Assembly (NCBI GenBank): GCA_950097015.1
Contig: CATNEN010000038.1
Span: 25,581,001 to 25,645,000 of the forward strand
From: Macrostomum hystrix
Taxonomy: Eukaryota > Platyhelminthes > Macrostomidae
DNA: 64,000 bases
Direction of reading: 5' to 3'
Shown here: positions 54,290 through 64,000 of the stretch, one piece after another
Layout of the letters: each line of letters begins with the position of its first letter
Numbering within the stretch: the stretch's first letter is position 1
The notes under the pieces: generated by a model
Told to the model about the DNA's origin: nothing
The model's input: only the letters and a program-made list of their open reading frames with translations
The model's database searches: none
Translations under genes and position numbers: made by a program

Positions 54290-55005
54290 ATTGTTACAAT
54301 TGGGTCTTTATAAGTAAGAAAAGAACATAAATAAAAAACTTATCTAAATTATTAGGCTATTTTTTAGTTCAGGCATGATACAAGAAAGTTGTTTTATTGT
54401 GATATTACTGCATGCATTAAATGAGATAAATCTATGCCACACGGGTTGCCACGACACGATCACTACACTAAACCCGACGGTCGTCGGTCGACGGTATGCG
54501 AACCATAGAGTTTGAATGCGCGCCATGTAAACAATGTAAGCACATAACATATTAACGAAATAAGGCCTAAAAAGAAACATTATTCGATTAATGCTTAATT
54601 TTATAACTAAATATTGAAACAGCGTACAAGGTAAACTTTAAGAGAAAAAACGACTAGACACAATTTTATTTTGCATACCGTCAATTCCTTCAGTATTTCC
54701 TTTGGAATATTAGTTCGTTTCGACTTTTTGTAAAAAGCTAGTTTTTAAGCAAATGTCAGTCTCTCTTTCTTTTTCTTCTAGACTTTGATAAAAGTGTTGT
54801 GCAAGCATCTTTTGAGATATTTACTTTTGTTTCTATATTGTGTTAGCGAGAAAAGTGTACGCAGAGTTCATGCAATATCGGTGCAAGGCTACTAGGAATA
54901 AGATCTATAGTATGAGTAGGTCTACTCCAGTGGTTCTTGTATCGGTGTTAAAGCATAGCGTACGTAGAGCGAGCCTTTTCAATCAATATCTATTTTTATA
55001 ACACT
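54290..55005. other. Upstream flank of DNAAF4
   Basis: AT-rich; no further gene or repeat recognised. Confidence 0.4.
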
Positions 55006-55009
55006 TTAA

Positions 55010-55560
55010 TTAATAAAAAGGTGAGAAGTTTACAGCTAGCCGGTACGTGTGCCAGCCAAGTCGAACCACCCCGCGAACTCTACACTGATGGCCAATCAAT
55101 TAAATTGCGACCCGACTTCGCTGGTTTTCTACCCCGGCGAGTAGACCAAATCTAAGCCTGTAGACAGTGGCCGCAGGTCTAATGCTCATTCCACGCAGGC
55201 TTATAATTAAGCTGCCAGCCTGACAGTCACTGTGTAAATTCTAAAAGATCCCCCCCGCTCGAAAGCCTCTACGGCCTGATTCGACTCTGCACTCTCAGTG
55301 AGAAGCAAGAGACGCGCTGGGCCCAGCCTGTTTGTCCCACGCGTTCTCGAATACAAACTACTTATCAAGTTAGATACCATGCACTCGTCGTTCCGCGTCT
55401 TCAGAGTGCGCCGCTGGTCATGTGTGCAGGTTCAGATAGCCGGTTGTCAAAGTAAGTAAGTGCTCTCTTCGGTCGGATCAGACTCCGCCGTCTGGCAGGA
55501 TGCTAACCCATAATAGTATCTGTCGGATCGAAGACAGCAGGGCCTCTTCCACTGAGTAGG
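55010..55560. other. GC-rich block of unknown nature
   Basis: A sharply GC-richer segment with no long ORF, ending where a SINE begins. Likely part of an unrecognised retroelement (LTR or LINE end) or a structured RNA-derived repeat; nothing decisive is visible. Confidence 0.35.
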
Positions 55561-55609
55561 GTGTGGGTTTGGCCAGTTTTTTCAAGCTATCATATCCAAT
55601 CCTTTCAGG

Positions 55610-55975
55610 GGGTCGGTGTCAGAGCGGTTATCGCGCTTGCCTCTCGCACCGAGGTCCCTAAGTTCGATTCCACGGCGAGGCCACATTTATTTGGGGCGCA
55701 GCCGCAGAGAGAAGGCTTGAGGACTTGTCGTGCAATTTACGCCCTTGAGGGCCAACCTCCAAGGCACAGTGAGAGTATACACTGTCTGACGATGAGAAAG
55801 TCAGGCAGATGTACACACCTTTGTGAGCGTATGCCTGCGTACAGTATCTGTGTGTGTGCAGTGCTCAGGAGTCAGCGAAATGGGTCGAATTGCCTCCTCG
55901 CTGGCTACGGGAGTAGCTTATACTGTCGCTGAATTTTAATTGTGCCATTTCCCACAGCCCTCCTGCAAATATTAT
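55610..55975 (+). mobile_element. tRNA-derived SINE copy (family 1), near full length
   Basis: The best-preserved head in the window: GTGTCAGAGCGGTTATCGC, GCCTCTCGCACCGAGG and a perfect box B AGTTCGATTCC. The body and 3' end (CCCACAGCCCTCCTGCAAAT, ATT tail) are complete. Confidence 0.85.
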
Positions 55976-56138
55976 TAGTATGCGTATGCTGAACAGCTCG
56001 ATATAAACATTTTCATGGTTGAAATCCGATAGATTCGATACATTAGATTTTGTAACTACTTTGTAGTAGAAAATTTTTCTTGTTGCGAGTAGATTTTGGC
56101 AATAAAATAATGTAAAATACTCTAATCAAAAGCAGTTT

Positions 56139-58208
56139 TTAGTCATCGCGACGCTGAAAAATCAAGTTGTGCGGTCCGGGCGAGTGTACCACTCCGCCGC
56201 CAAAGCGCCTGATCTCTTCTAGTCGACTTCGCTCGCTCTCCGGAATGCTGATGCGAAAGGCCTGCATCAGGGACACGGCAAACAGGAACAGCTCCATCCG
56301 CGCCAGGCTCTCTCCGAGGCAAGAGCGCTTGCCGATGGAGAATGGAATAACTTGCTCAGATGGACGAAACTTTCCCGCAGCATCCATGAATCTGTCCGGA
56401 TTGAAGGCATTCGGCTCGGGAAAGCTTGTGGCATCGAAGTGTACAGCTTGGAGATTAGCTATCACCACCGTGTCCTGAAGATGGAAAGTGGGTTTGAGAG
56501 TTTAACTGAGAACATGTTATAAAAAAATTGTATGTGCTAAAATATTTACACAAGGGTCGCCACCACCACTGGGGGCACTTCCAAGGGCGGCCGCTAAACA
56601 CACACGCACATATACCGTACGCCAAACTCACACAGGGTGTGACATCTGCCCTGAATTTATCATCGTCAGGCGGTGTGCACTCACCCTGTGCCTCGATGGA
56701 GGTTAGCCGTCATTGGGCAGGAATTGAAGGACAAGCCTACAGGAGCTAAGCCTTCTCAGCGCGGCTGCGTCCCAAATGAATGTGCATGGCCTCACCACGT
56801 ATTCGAGCTCAGAGAGTTAATACGGTGCCCTTAAATGACACGCTCACCTTTGGAATGAAGTAGCCGAGCAGCTCCGCGTCAGCCGTGGTCCTGTGCGGCA
56901 CACCGGTGGGCACCAGGGTGTAGTAGCGCTGCGCCTCCAGCAGGAAGGCCTCGATAAGTGGCAGGTTTGGTCGGTCTGCCATCGCAGGCGGCCGGTCGCC
57001 CAGATGGTCCCGAATGTAGGCAGCCAAGCGTTCCTGCAGCTCCGGATTAAGGGCCAGGTGAAGAGCTATCCAGCGCAGACTGTTGGCCGTGGTATCCGTG
57101 CCAGCAACGAAAAGATCGGCTATGCTCACCTGAGAGGTAATTTGATGAGTAGATCATTTTGATTTTTTTGTGCACAATACACAAAGTGGATCGACTGGCG
57201 GAGCGGTTACACACTCCGGGGTCTGCCGAAACGGCACAATCGAATCTCTTAAGTATCTTATTGTACTGAATTGTCGCCTATTGTGGGTAGCATGAACAAC
57301 ATCTAAACAGCAACCTGCAGATTCTTGTCGCTGAGGTGCGCCTTCGCCTCTGCCGGTGCGTCAGCTAGCCGTTGCCGCTCAGCCAGGAAGGCTTCTATGA
57401 AGTCGCGAGGCTCGTCTGCCGTATTGTAGCCAGCCTGCTTGGCGTCGATCTGGCTCTGGCAGAAACTGAACACGGACTCAAAGAGACCGATCATCTTCTT
57501 GGGAAATGGCAAGTTCAGCACGCGCTCCGGTGACAGCAGTCGTTGAACTGCCATCGCAATCGTTAAGCTTGGCTTTCTAGAATCCATCGAACCCTGCGTG
57601 ATCTTGTTGATAAGGTTCAGCTTCTCCTCGAAGGTTGGATCTTCATCGGCAACTCGGCTGCCAAACACCAGACTGCAGATGACGTTAGACACGGCCTTGT
57701 TGAATGGCACCGACGTTGACGTCGGTTGTCCATTGGCCGACTCCAGTGTCGTCACCAGCTCCTGCGCCTCGCGGGTGATTGTCTCCTCCGAGCCGGACTT
57801 GCCGAATCCGAAATCGCGCAACGCGTGCAGACTGAAGCGCCTCAATTCCTTCCACTTCGGCCCGTCCCCAGCTAGGAAGCCGCTGTTGTCCATGACCTTA
57901 GTCGTGAACAGGTTCACCTGCCGACCGGAGAAGTCGCCTGACTGCGCCAGAAACGCCTGCCTGACCGCTTCGTAGCTGTTCAGGACGCAGATTCGTCTAC
58001 CATCCAACACGAAGGTGCAAATTTGGCCGTACATTTGCGGAGTCTTGAGAATCCAACGCCGCATGGGGAATTCCATCCACAATGTGCTGCCGAAAATCGG
58101 AATCGACGGCGGACCCGGGGGCAGCTTAGCGGACGCTCGGAGCTTCGTCAATAGTAGGTAGCCCAACAGAGCCGCCACAACTGCTATGGCTATGCTCAGC
58201 AGGTCCAT
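56139..58208 (-). CDS. Cytochrome P450, CYP2-clan microsomal monooxygenase
   Basis: Three exons (minus order) 58208-57315, 57129-56848 and 56474-56139, phase 0 throughout, give 503 residues. An N-terminal membrane anchor (MDLLSIAIAVVAALLGYLLL) is followed by the Pro-rich hinge LPPGPPSIPIFGS. Helix C region WKELRRFSLHALRDFGFGK is typical of CYP2. The I-helix has AGTDTTANSL, the K-helix ExxR is EAQR, then NPDRF, and the heme loop is FSIGKRSCLGE with Cys at about 444. All residues needed for a heme-thiolate monooxygenase on the ER, partnered by NADPH-P450 reductase, are present. The substrate cannot be inferred. Intron 2 contains an inverted SINE. No defects seen. Confidence 0.95.
56550..56830 (-). 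mobile_element. tRNA-derived SINE copy (family 1) in P450 intron 2
   Basis: Inverse, diverged copy with the body (GCCTGACGATGATAAATTCA, GGACGCAGCCGCGCTGAGAA) and a weak head (GAGCTCGAATACGTGGTGAG). Confidence 0.65.
57185..57250 (+). repeat. tRNA-like fragment in P450 intron 1
   Basis: GACTGGCGGAGCGGTTACAC resembles the SINE box A and CAATCGAATCTC a decayed box B. A head-only SINE relic or tRNA pseudogene. Confidence 0.35.
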
Positions 58209-58209
58209 T

Positions 58210-58825
58210 ATTTAGTTCGAGCGTTAGCCAAGAGTCCAAAAGTTGAGATTTGAATAAAAGCTTTAGGCAGCTTTTTCACTGCCTTTTAAATTGACATTGG
58301 CCTTATCAGGGAGTTCAAGGTTCAATTAAAAGTAGCGGGTCACAAACTTTTTGTATTGCCTGATTAAATAATTCAATAGAAAATAAACACATGTAACCTT
58401 TATTTCTGCTTTCAATTCAATGTCGAAATGTTAAGGTCTGAAGCCCCTTAGTATTTTGTGTGACATCAACTAGTCTATACGTGTTATGTGTTATAGTTAT
58501 ACGTGTATCTTACGATTCGGCTCCAAATTTTATTTTTATCAAGAGCTTAAAATACGTAAAATTTAGGCGTTGCAACTTGGTTTGTTACCATAATTTGATT
58601 TAATTTACTTTGTTTACATAATTCTTGGTTGTTTGGTTGAAGGCTTATTATGAACTATGAAGTGCTCCCATAAAAAACTATGCGATTCATCAAAATTATA
58701 TCGCAGTGCTTCATCATTCAGGGAGACACGGGAGACATGAGACGGCGGATATTGAAACCGGATACTGTACTTTATCGGAATAAGCGACGCGCCGGATTTG
58801 GGAGCTTCGAGGGCCGCATCTGGCC
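58210..58825. other. P450 5' flank
   Basis: AT-rich. A TTTAAAAG element on the minus strand near 58285-58292, about 80 bp upstream of the ATG, may be a TATA-like promoter box. No gene. Confidence 0.35.
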
Positions 58826-58827
58826 CG

Positions 58828-60300
58828 GGCGGTGTCTCATCTCTCCCGTGTCTCATCTCTCCACAGTGTCTCATCTCTTCCGTGTCTCATCTCTCCCGTG
58901 TCTCATCTCTCCCATGTCTCATCTCTCCCGTGTCTCATCTCTCCCATGCCTCATCTCTCCCGTGTCTCATCTCTCCTGCGTTTCATCTATACCATGTCTC
59001 ATCTCTCCCGTGTCTCATCTCTCTTGTGTCTCATATCTCTTATATCTCATCTCTCCCATGTCTCATCTCTCCCGTGTCTCATCTCTCCCATTTCTCATCT
59101 CTCCCATGTCCGATCTTTTCCGTGTCTCATCTCTCCCGTGTCTCATCTCTCCCATGTCTCATCTCTCCCATGTCTCATCTCTCCCATGTCTCATCTCTCC
59201 CATGTCTCATCTCTCCCATGTCTCATCTCTCCCGTGTCTCATCTCTCCCGTGTCTCATCTCTCCACAGTGTCTCATCTCTCCCGTGTCTCATCTCTCCCA
59301 TGTCTCATCTCTCCCGTGTCTCATCTCTCCCATGCCTCATCTCTCCCGTGTCTCATCTCTCCTGCGTTTCATCTATACCATGTCTCATCTCTCCCGTGTC
59401 TCATCTCTCTTGTGTCTCATATCTCTTATATCTCATCTCTCCCATGTCTCATCTCTCCACAGTGTCTCATCTCTTCCGTGTCTCATCTCTCCCATGTCTC
59501 ATCTCTCCCGTGTCTCATCTCTCCCGTGTCTCATCTCTCCCGTGTCTCATCTCTCCCGTGTCTCATCTTTCCCGTGTCTCATCTCTCCCATGTCTCATCT
59601 CTCTTGTGTCTCATCTCTCCCGTGTCTCATCTCTCCCATGTCTCATCTCTCCCGTGTCTCATCTCTCCCATGCCTCATCTCTCCCGTGTCTCATCTCTCC
59701 TGCGTTTCATCTATACCATGTCTCATCTCTCCCGTGTCTCATCTCTCTTGTGTCTCATATCTCTTATATCTCATCTCTCCCATGTCTCATCTATCCCGTG
59801 TCTCATCTCTCCCATTTCTCATCTCTCCCATGTCCGATCTTTTCCGTGTCTCATCTCTCCCGTGTCTCATCTCTCCCATGTCTCATCTCTCCCATGTCTC
59901 ATCTCTCCCATGTCTCATCTCTCCCATGTCTCATCTCTCCCATGTCTCATCTCTCCCATGTCTCATCTCTCCCGTGTCTCATCTCTCCCGTGTCTCATCT
60001 CTCCACAGTGTCTCATCTCTCCCGTGTCTCATCTCTCCCATGTCTCATCTCTCCCGTGTCTCATCTCTCCCATGCCTCATCTCTCCCGTGTCTCATCTCT
60101 CCTGCGTTTCATCTATACCATGTCTCATCTCTCCCGTGTCTCATCTCTCCCGTGTCTCATCTCTCTTGTGTCTCATATCTCTTATATTTCATCTCTCCCA
60201 TGTCTCATCTCTCCCGTGTCTCATTTCTCCCGTGTCTCATCTCTCCCATGTCTCATCTCTCCCGTGTCTCATCTCTCCCGTGTCTCATATTTCTACAGTC
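58828..60300. repeat. 16-bp minisatellite with higher-order blocks
   Basis: About 90 copies of the 16-bp unit TCTCATCTCTCCCGTG (G/A variant at position 14). Marker variants recur in blocks; the run CTGCGTTTCATCTATACC appears four times (about 58977, 59361, 59700, 60102). All three plus-strand frames stay open for over 500 codons because the unit has no stop; none is a gene. Confidence 0.95.
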
Positions 60301-60304
60301 AGTG

Positions 60305-61020
60305 CGGCCTACTGTCATCTTTTTGGTTCTCTCTTTGGCCCGCAAGCTAATAATTTTGCCGACCCCTGTGCTATAGAGATATTGCCATAGTACGAGTACT
60401 TCTAAATATAATTTCTGACATAACTCACATTGCACTTTAAAGCATAGAATGCCCAAGGACTTTGCAAACCAAAAACCTATATTATTTGTAAGTCATTTGC
60501 TTCCGCGAGTGCGAGAGTACTTGAAATCACATTGCGAGGCACTGATTTAAGGCTTGGAAACACGCAGCTCAGTCGAATATGTAAAGCTGCAACAGCTGTG
60601 ACCCGCGCGTCAACAACAGGTGTACACTGGCTTGGAATAAGTTCGTATTTAGAAATACAATCAATGCAACTAATACACAAATGCGTTGGTGTGGGAGTTT
60701 AGCTAGAGCTTAAGCTGCATTTTACTGTACTCATGCAGCTAGGTTTTCATTAGAAACCACTATTGCCTGGCAACAATAAAAAGCAACAATAGAGATTACC
60801 ACATATATGTATATTGTGCTAAAACGATTTTTAGAAAACAGCTTGCTAATTGACAAAAGTTTCCTTGTTTACCTTAGCTCCAAAGCTCTCTCTTGGAAGT
60901 CGACGTGCAAGACAAGTTTCTGTGAAAAAGAAAATGTTTATTATGCGCTTGGCTTGATACATAGTTTAACAAAGAGTAGCTTAGAAATCACAAATATCTT
61001 ATTATCTCATCTACAACATC
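60305..61020. other. Intergenic, nothing recognised
   Basis: AT-rich with frames up to 77 codons, none with domain or splice support. Confidence 0.4.
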
Positions 61021-61024
61021 TGCT

Positions 61025-61765
61025 TAGTACATCAACGTAGAATCTTCAGATGTGCATCTACCACATCTACTAATGTACATCTACTACATCCACTAATGTA
61101 CATCTAATACATCTACTAATGTACATCTACTACATCCATTAATGTACATCTACTACATTCACTAATGTACATCTACTACATTCACTAATGTACATCTACT
61201 ACATCCATTAATGTACATCTACTACATTCACTAATGTACATCTACTACATTCACTAATGTACATCTACTACATTCACTAATGTACATCTACTACATTCAC
61301 TAACGTACATCTACTACATCCATTAATGTACATCTACTACATCTACTAATGTACATCTAATACATCCACTAATGTACATCTACTACATCTACTAATGTAC
61401 ATCCACTACATCTACTAATGTACATCTACTACATCTACTAATGTACATCTACTTCATCCACTAATGTACATCTACTACATCCACTAATGTGCATCTACTA
61501 CATCCACTAATGTACATCTACTACATCCATTTATGTGCATCTACTACATCCACTAATGTACATCTACTACATCTACTAATGTACATCTACTTCATCCACT
61601 AATGTACATCTACTACATCCACTAATGTGCATCTACTACATCCACTAATGTACATCTACTACATCCATTTATGTGCATCTACTACATCCACTAATGTACA
61701 TCTACTACATCCACTAATGTACATCTACTACATCTACTGATGTACATTTACTACATGTGGATATG
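61025..61765. repeat. 23-bp minisatellite
   Basis: About 32 copies of a 23-bp unit with core CATCTACTACATCCACTAAT. Confidence 0.95.
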
Positions 61766-61769
61766 CAGG

Positions 61770-62430
61770 ACATATACATATTGCACGTCTAACAAACAAA
61801 ATATATTTACGAATGCATAGAAAATGACAGTATGCACTATTTTAGTATTTTTGCTCTAAAAAATCAATAGAAATTTTGAGTATTGCTTATAATTTCTTTT
61901 TTTAATCCTAACTTTATCAAACTTTCACATAGTCTTTTTTCATTGTTTCAGCTATATTCCGTTTTCTATGAGATCATGTTTGAGTGGTCAGTATTTTAAT
62001 CGATATTATGAGCTGGCTGATATAATCTAAGAATATTTATTTCAATGGAAAGTCATTCGAGCAAATATCAGTAAATTATTTTTCCGTTAAACTTTTCTTT
62101 TGGAGAAATAATAAACTTTATTTCACTGGACGACACCCACGCGTGAGCCGTGTCGCTACACCATGCCAGACATTTTTTAATCCATACATGATGGCAGCGA
62201 CTCCTAAGGGCACAGCAGGACAGGGACATCAGGTGCGGACCACTTGCGCTCCCTCTCTTCCCCTTAAATGGAATCGATTGATTGGCAAATCGCGAACACC
62301 CCCCGCCCAATACAAAGCCAATTTTGCCCGTCTAAAAAACACCATTTAATCCCATATGCTGGCAAGATCCCACTGCCCTGCTAAACAGCTTTCGATTTGA
62401 AAGACAAAATACGATAATCATTTGATCCAA
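61770..62430. other. Upstream flank of the transporter gene
   Basis: Mostly AT-rich. A short GC-richer patch at 62130-62340 gives 68-80-codon frames on both strands with no recognisable product; it may be a decayed repeat. Confidence 0.4.
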
Positions 62431-62434
62431 TATA

Positions 62435-64000
62435 ATGTCGTAAGTGAAATAAATTATTCAGTTTTTTGTTTTAATAAGCAGTCGGTACATTGTTTGTGTC
62501 AACACATCCAATTTTCAGGGACGAAAAACAGCAACTTTACGACAAGGATGATGGCAAACCCTTGCCTGATAAGAAATATACGGAGGACAATGTATCTAAT
62601 GATGAGTAAGTACATTCTGTCTTTTGTAGACAGTTATTTTGCAACTTCATGTCATAATCTACTTAATATACTTGACATCCACACCTAATCTACCTCCACA
62701 TCAATATCTGATCTACCTCCACACCAATATCTGATCTACCTCCACATCAATATCTGATCTACCTCCACATCAATATCTGATCTACATCCACATCAATATC
62801 TGATCTACCTCCACACCAATATCTGATCTACCTCCACACCAATATCTGATCTACCTCCACATCAATATCTGATCTACCTCCACATCAATATCTGATCAAC
62901 CTCCACATCAATATCTGATCTACATCCACATCAATATCTGATCTACATCCACATCAATATCTGATCTACCTCCGCATCAATATCTGATCTACATCCACAT
63001 CAATATCTGATCTACATCCACATCAATATCTGATCTACCTCCGCATCAATATCTGATCTACATCCACATCAATATCTGATCAACCTCCACATCAATATCT
63101 GATCTACCTCCACATCAATATCTGATCAACCTCCACATCAATATCTGATCAACCTCCACATCAATATCTGATCTACCTCCACATCAATATCTGATCTACA
63201 TCCACATCAATATCTGATCAACCTCCACATCAATATCTGATCTACCTCCACATCAATATCTGATCAACCTCCACATCAATATCTGATCTACCTCCACATC
63301 AATATCTGATCAACCTCCACATCAATATCTGATCTACATCCACATCAATATCTGATCAACCTCCACATCAATATCTGATCTACCTCCACATCAATATCTG
63401 ATCTAACTCCACATCAATATCTGATCTACCTCCACATCAATACGTAATCTACCTCCACATCAACACCTGATCTACCTCCACATCAACACCTAATCTACCA
63501 CCACATCAACACCTAATCTACCACCACATCAACACCTAATCTACCTCCACATCAACACCTAATCTACCTTCACATCAACACATGATCTACCACCACATCA
63601 ACACCTAATCTACCTCCACATCAACACCTAATCTACCTCCACATCAACACATGATCTACCTCCACATCAACACCTGATCTACCTCCACATCAACACCTGA
63701 TCTACCTCCACATCAACACCTGATCTACCTCCACATCAACACCTGATCTACCTCCTACTCGTGTCTACAATCTACAGCTCTAAAATCGACGAGATGAGTA
63801 ATTTACCCCCTTCTCGGCATCATTTCCAATTTTTTCCACAACTCTAAAAACTTTCAGCTCGTTGGCAAAATCAGACCCAGATGATAGCGGTGAATGCAAA
63901 AGCTACAATGGACCTGAGCCACTGTCCAAATGCAAAATATTGCTTCTTAATTTGTCCTTCCTCGGTTTAAACCTGATGTTCCTCGTGCTGTCTGTCGAAG
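62435..64000 (+). CDS. 5' end of a multi-pass membrane protein, possibly SLC45-type sugar transporter (partial)
   Basis: Exon 1 supplies only ATGTC (62435-62439) before a GTAAGT donor. Exon 2 is 62519-62605, and exon 3 starts at 63858 and runs off the window; phases agree. The protein begins MSDEKQQLYDKDDGKPLPDK, an acidic, Lys-rich cytosolic N-tail of about 54 residues. Next comes PLSKCKILLLNLSFLGLNLM then FLVLSVE, the start of a first transmembrane helix. In SLC45 transporters the first helix has a similar leader and ends in a conserved Glu before Tyr/Val, which suggests that family. The evidence is a single helix, so the name is tentative. Intron 2 holds a 1.1-kb minisatellite. Confidence 0.55.
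62685..63770. repeat. 23-bp minisatellite in transporter intron 2
   Basis: About 47 copies of a 23-bp unit with core CTACCTCCACATCAATATCT. Distal copies (63440-63770) have the variant CAACACCTAATCT. Confidence 0.95.

Noticed and set aside
58680..60390. Three overlapping plus-strand frames of over 500 codons (SHLSRVSSLPC type)
   Set aside because: All three frames of a 16-bp repeat without stop codons are open; the same peptide appears in each, which is the hallmark of a non-coding array.

Overview
The window is nuclear DNA of an animal. Its genes are split by GT-AG introns, and they encode animal proteins: a tandem-deacetylase HDAC6, ENKD1, DNAAF4, a TAF1A-like factor, a C6orf120/UPF0669 homologue, a CYP2-like P450, a classical calpain and a calmodulin-like protein. 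Coding regions are moderately GC-rich in an AT-rich background. The introns are short to medium and loaded with minisatellites. Several first coding exons have no ATG. I infer a lophotrochozoan, plausibly a free-living flatworm, but no sequence feature proves the taxon.

Layout. 238-12483 (+): HDAC6, 14 exons, with a private minisatellite in most large introns, a hAT-type insertion in intron 5, and a 29-bp array in the probable 3' UTR. 15143-16405 (-): a predicted neuropeptide prohormone carrying 29 tandem copies of an octapeptide (WLSGAFRN) between KR sites. A small putative secreted ORF and a degenerate, in-register relative of the same 30-bp repeat lie just beyond it. 21117-23658 (+): calmodulin-like EF-hand gene. 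25865-28108 (-): intronless calpain. 28833-32219 (-): a secreted Ser/Tyr-rich repeat protein of about 1,100 residues with periodic KKR sites. 35432-36094 (-): UPF0669/C6orf120 homologue. 36411-36850 (-): dead mariner transposase. 37046-37276 (-): tiny membrane protein. 38901-40400 (-): ENKD1. 42912-46739 (-): TAF1A-like. 47681-48214 (-): last exon of an unrecognised gene. 49958-54288 (-): DNAAF4. 56139-58208 (-): P450. 62435-64000 (+): 5' end of a possible SLC45-type transporter.

Repeats fill roughly a third of the window. There are about 25 tandem arrays (units 16-53 bp), nearly all with a unit unique to one intron or intergenic site. There are also at least nine copies of one tRNA-derived SINE family and three DNA-transposon-like elements with inverted ends and target duplications. 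Most long ORFs without introns are unstopped readings of these arrays, not genes.

The genes do not form one pathway. HDAC6, ENKD1 and DNAAF4 share a microtubule/cilium theme. The prohormone and the Ser/Tyr-rich protein are both secreted and repetitive, and are the least familiar parts of the window. Gene models were assembled by hand from splice-site phase and family resemblance; no alignment was run.
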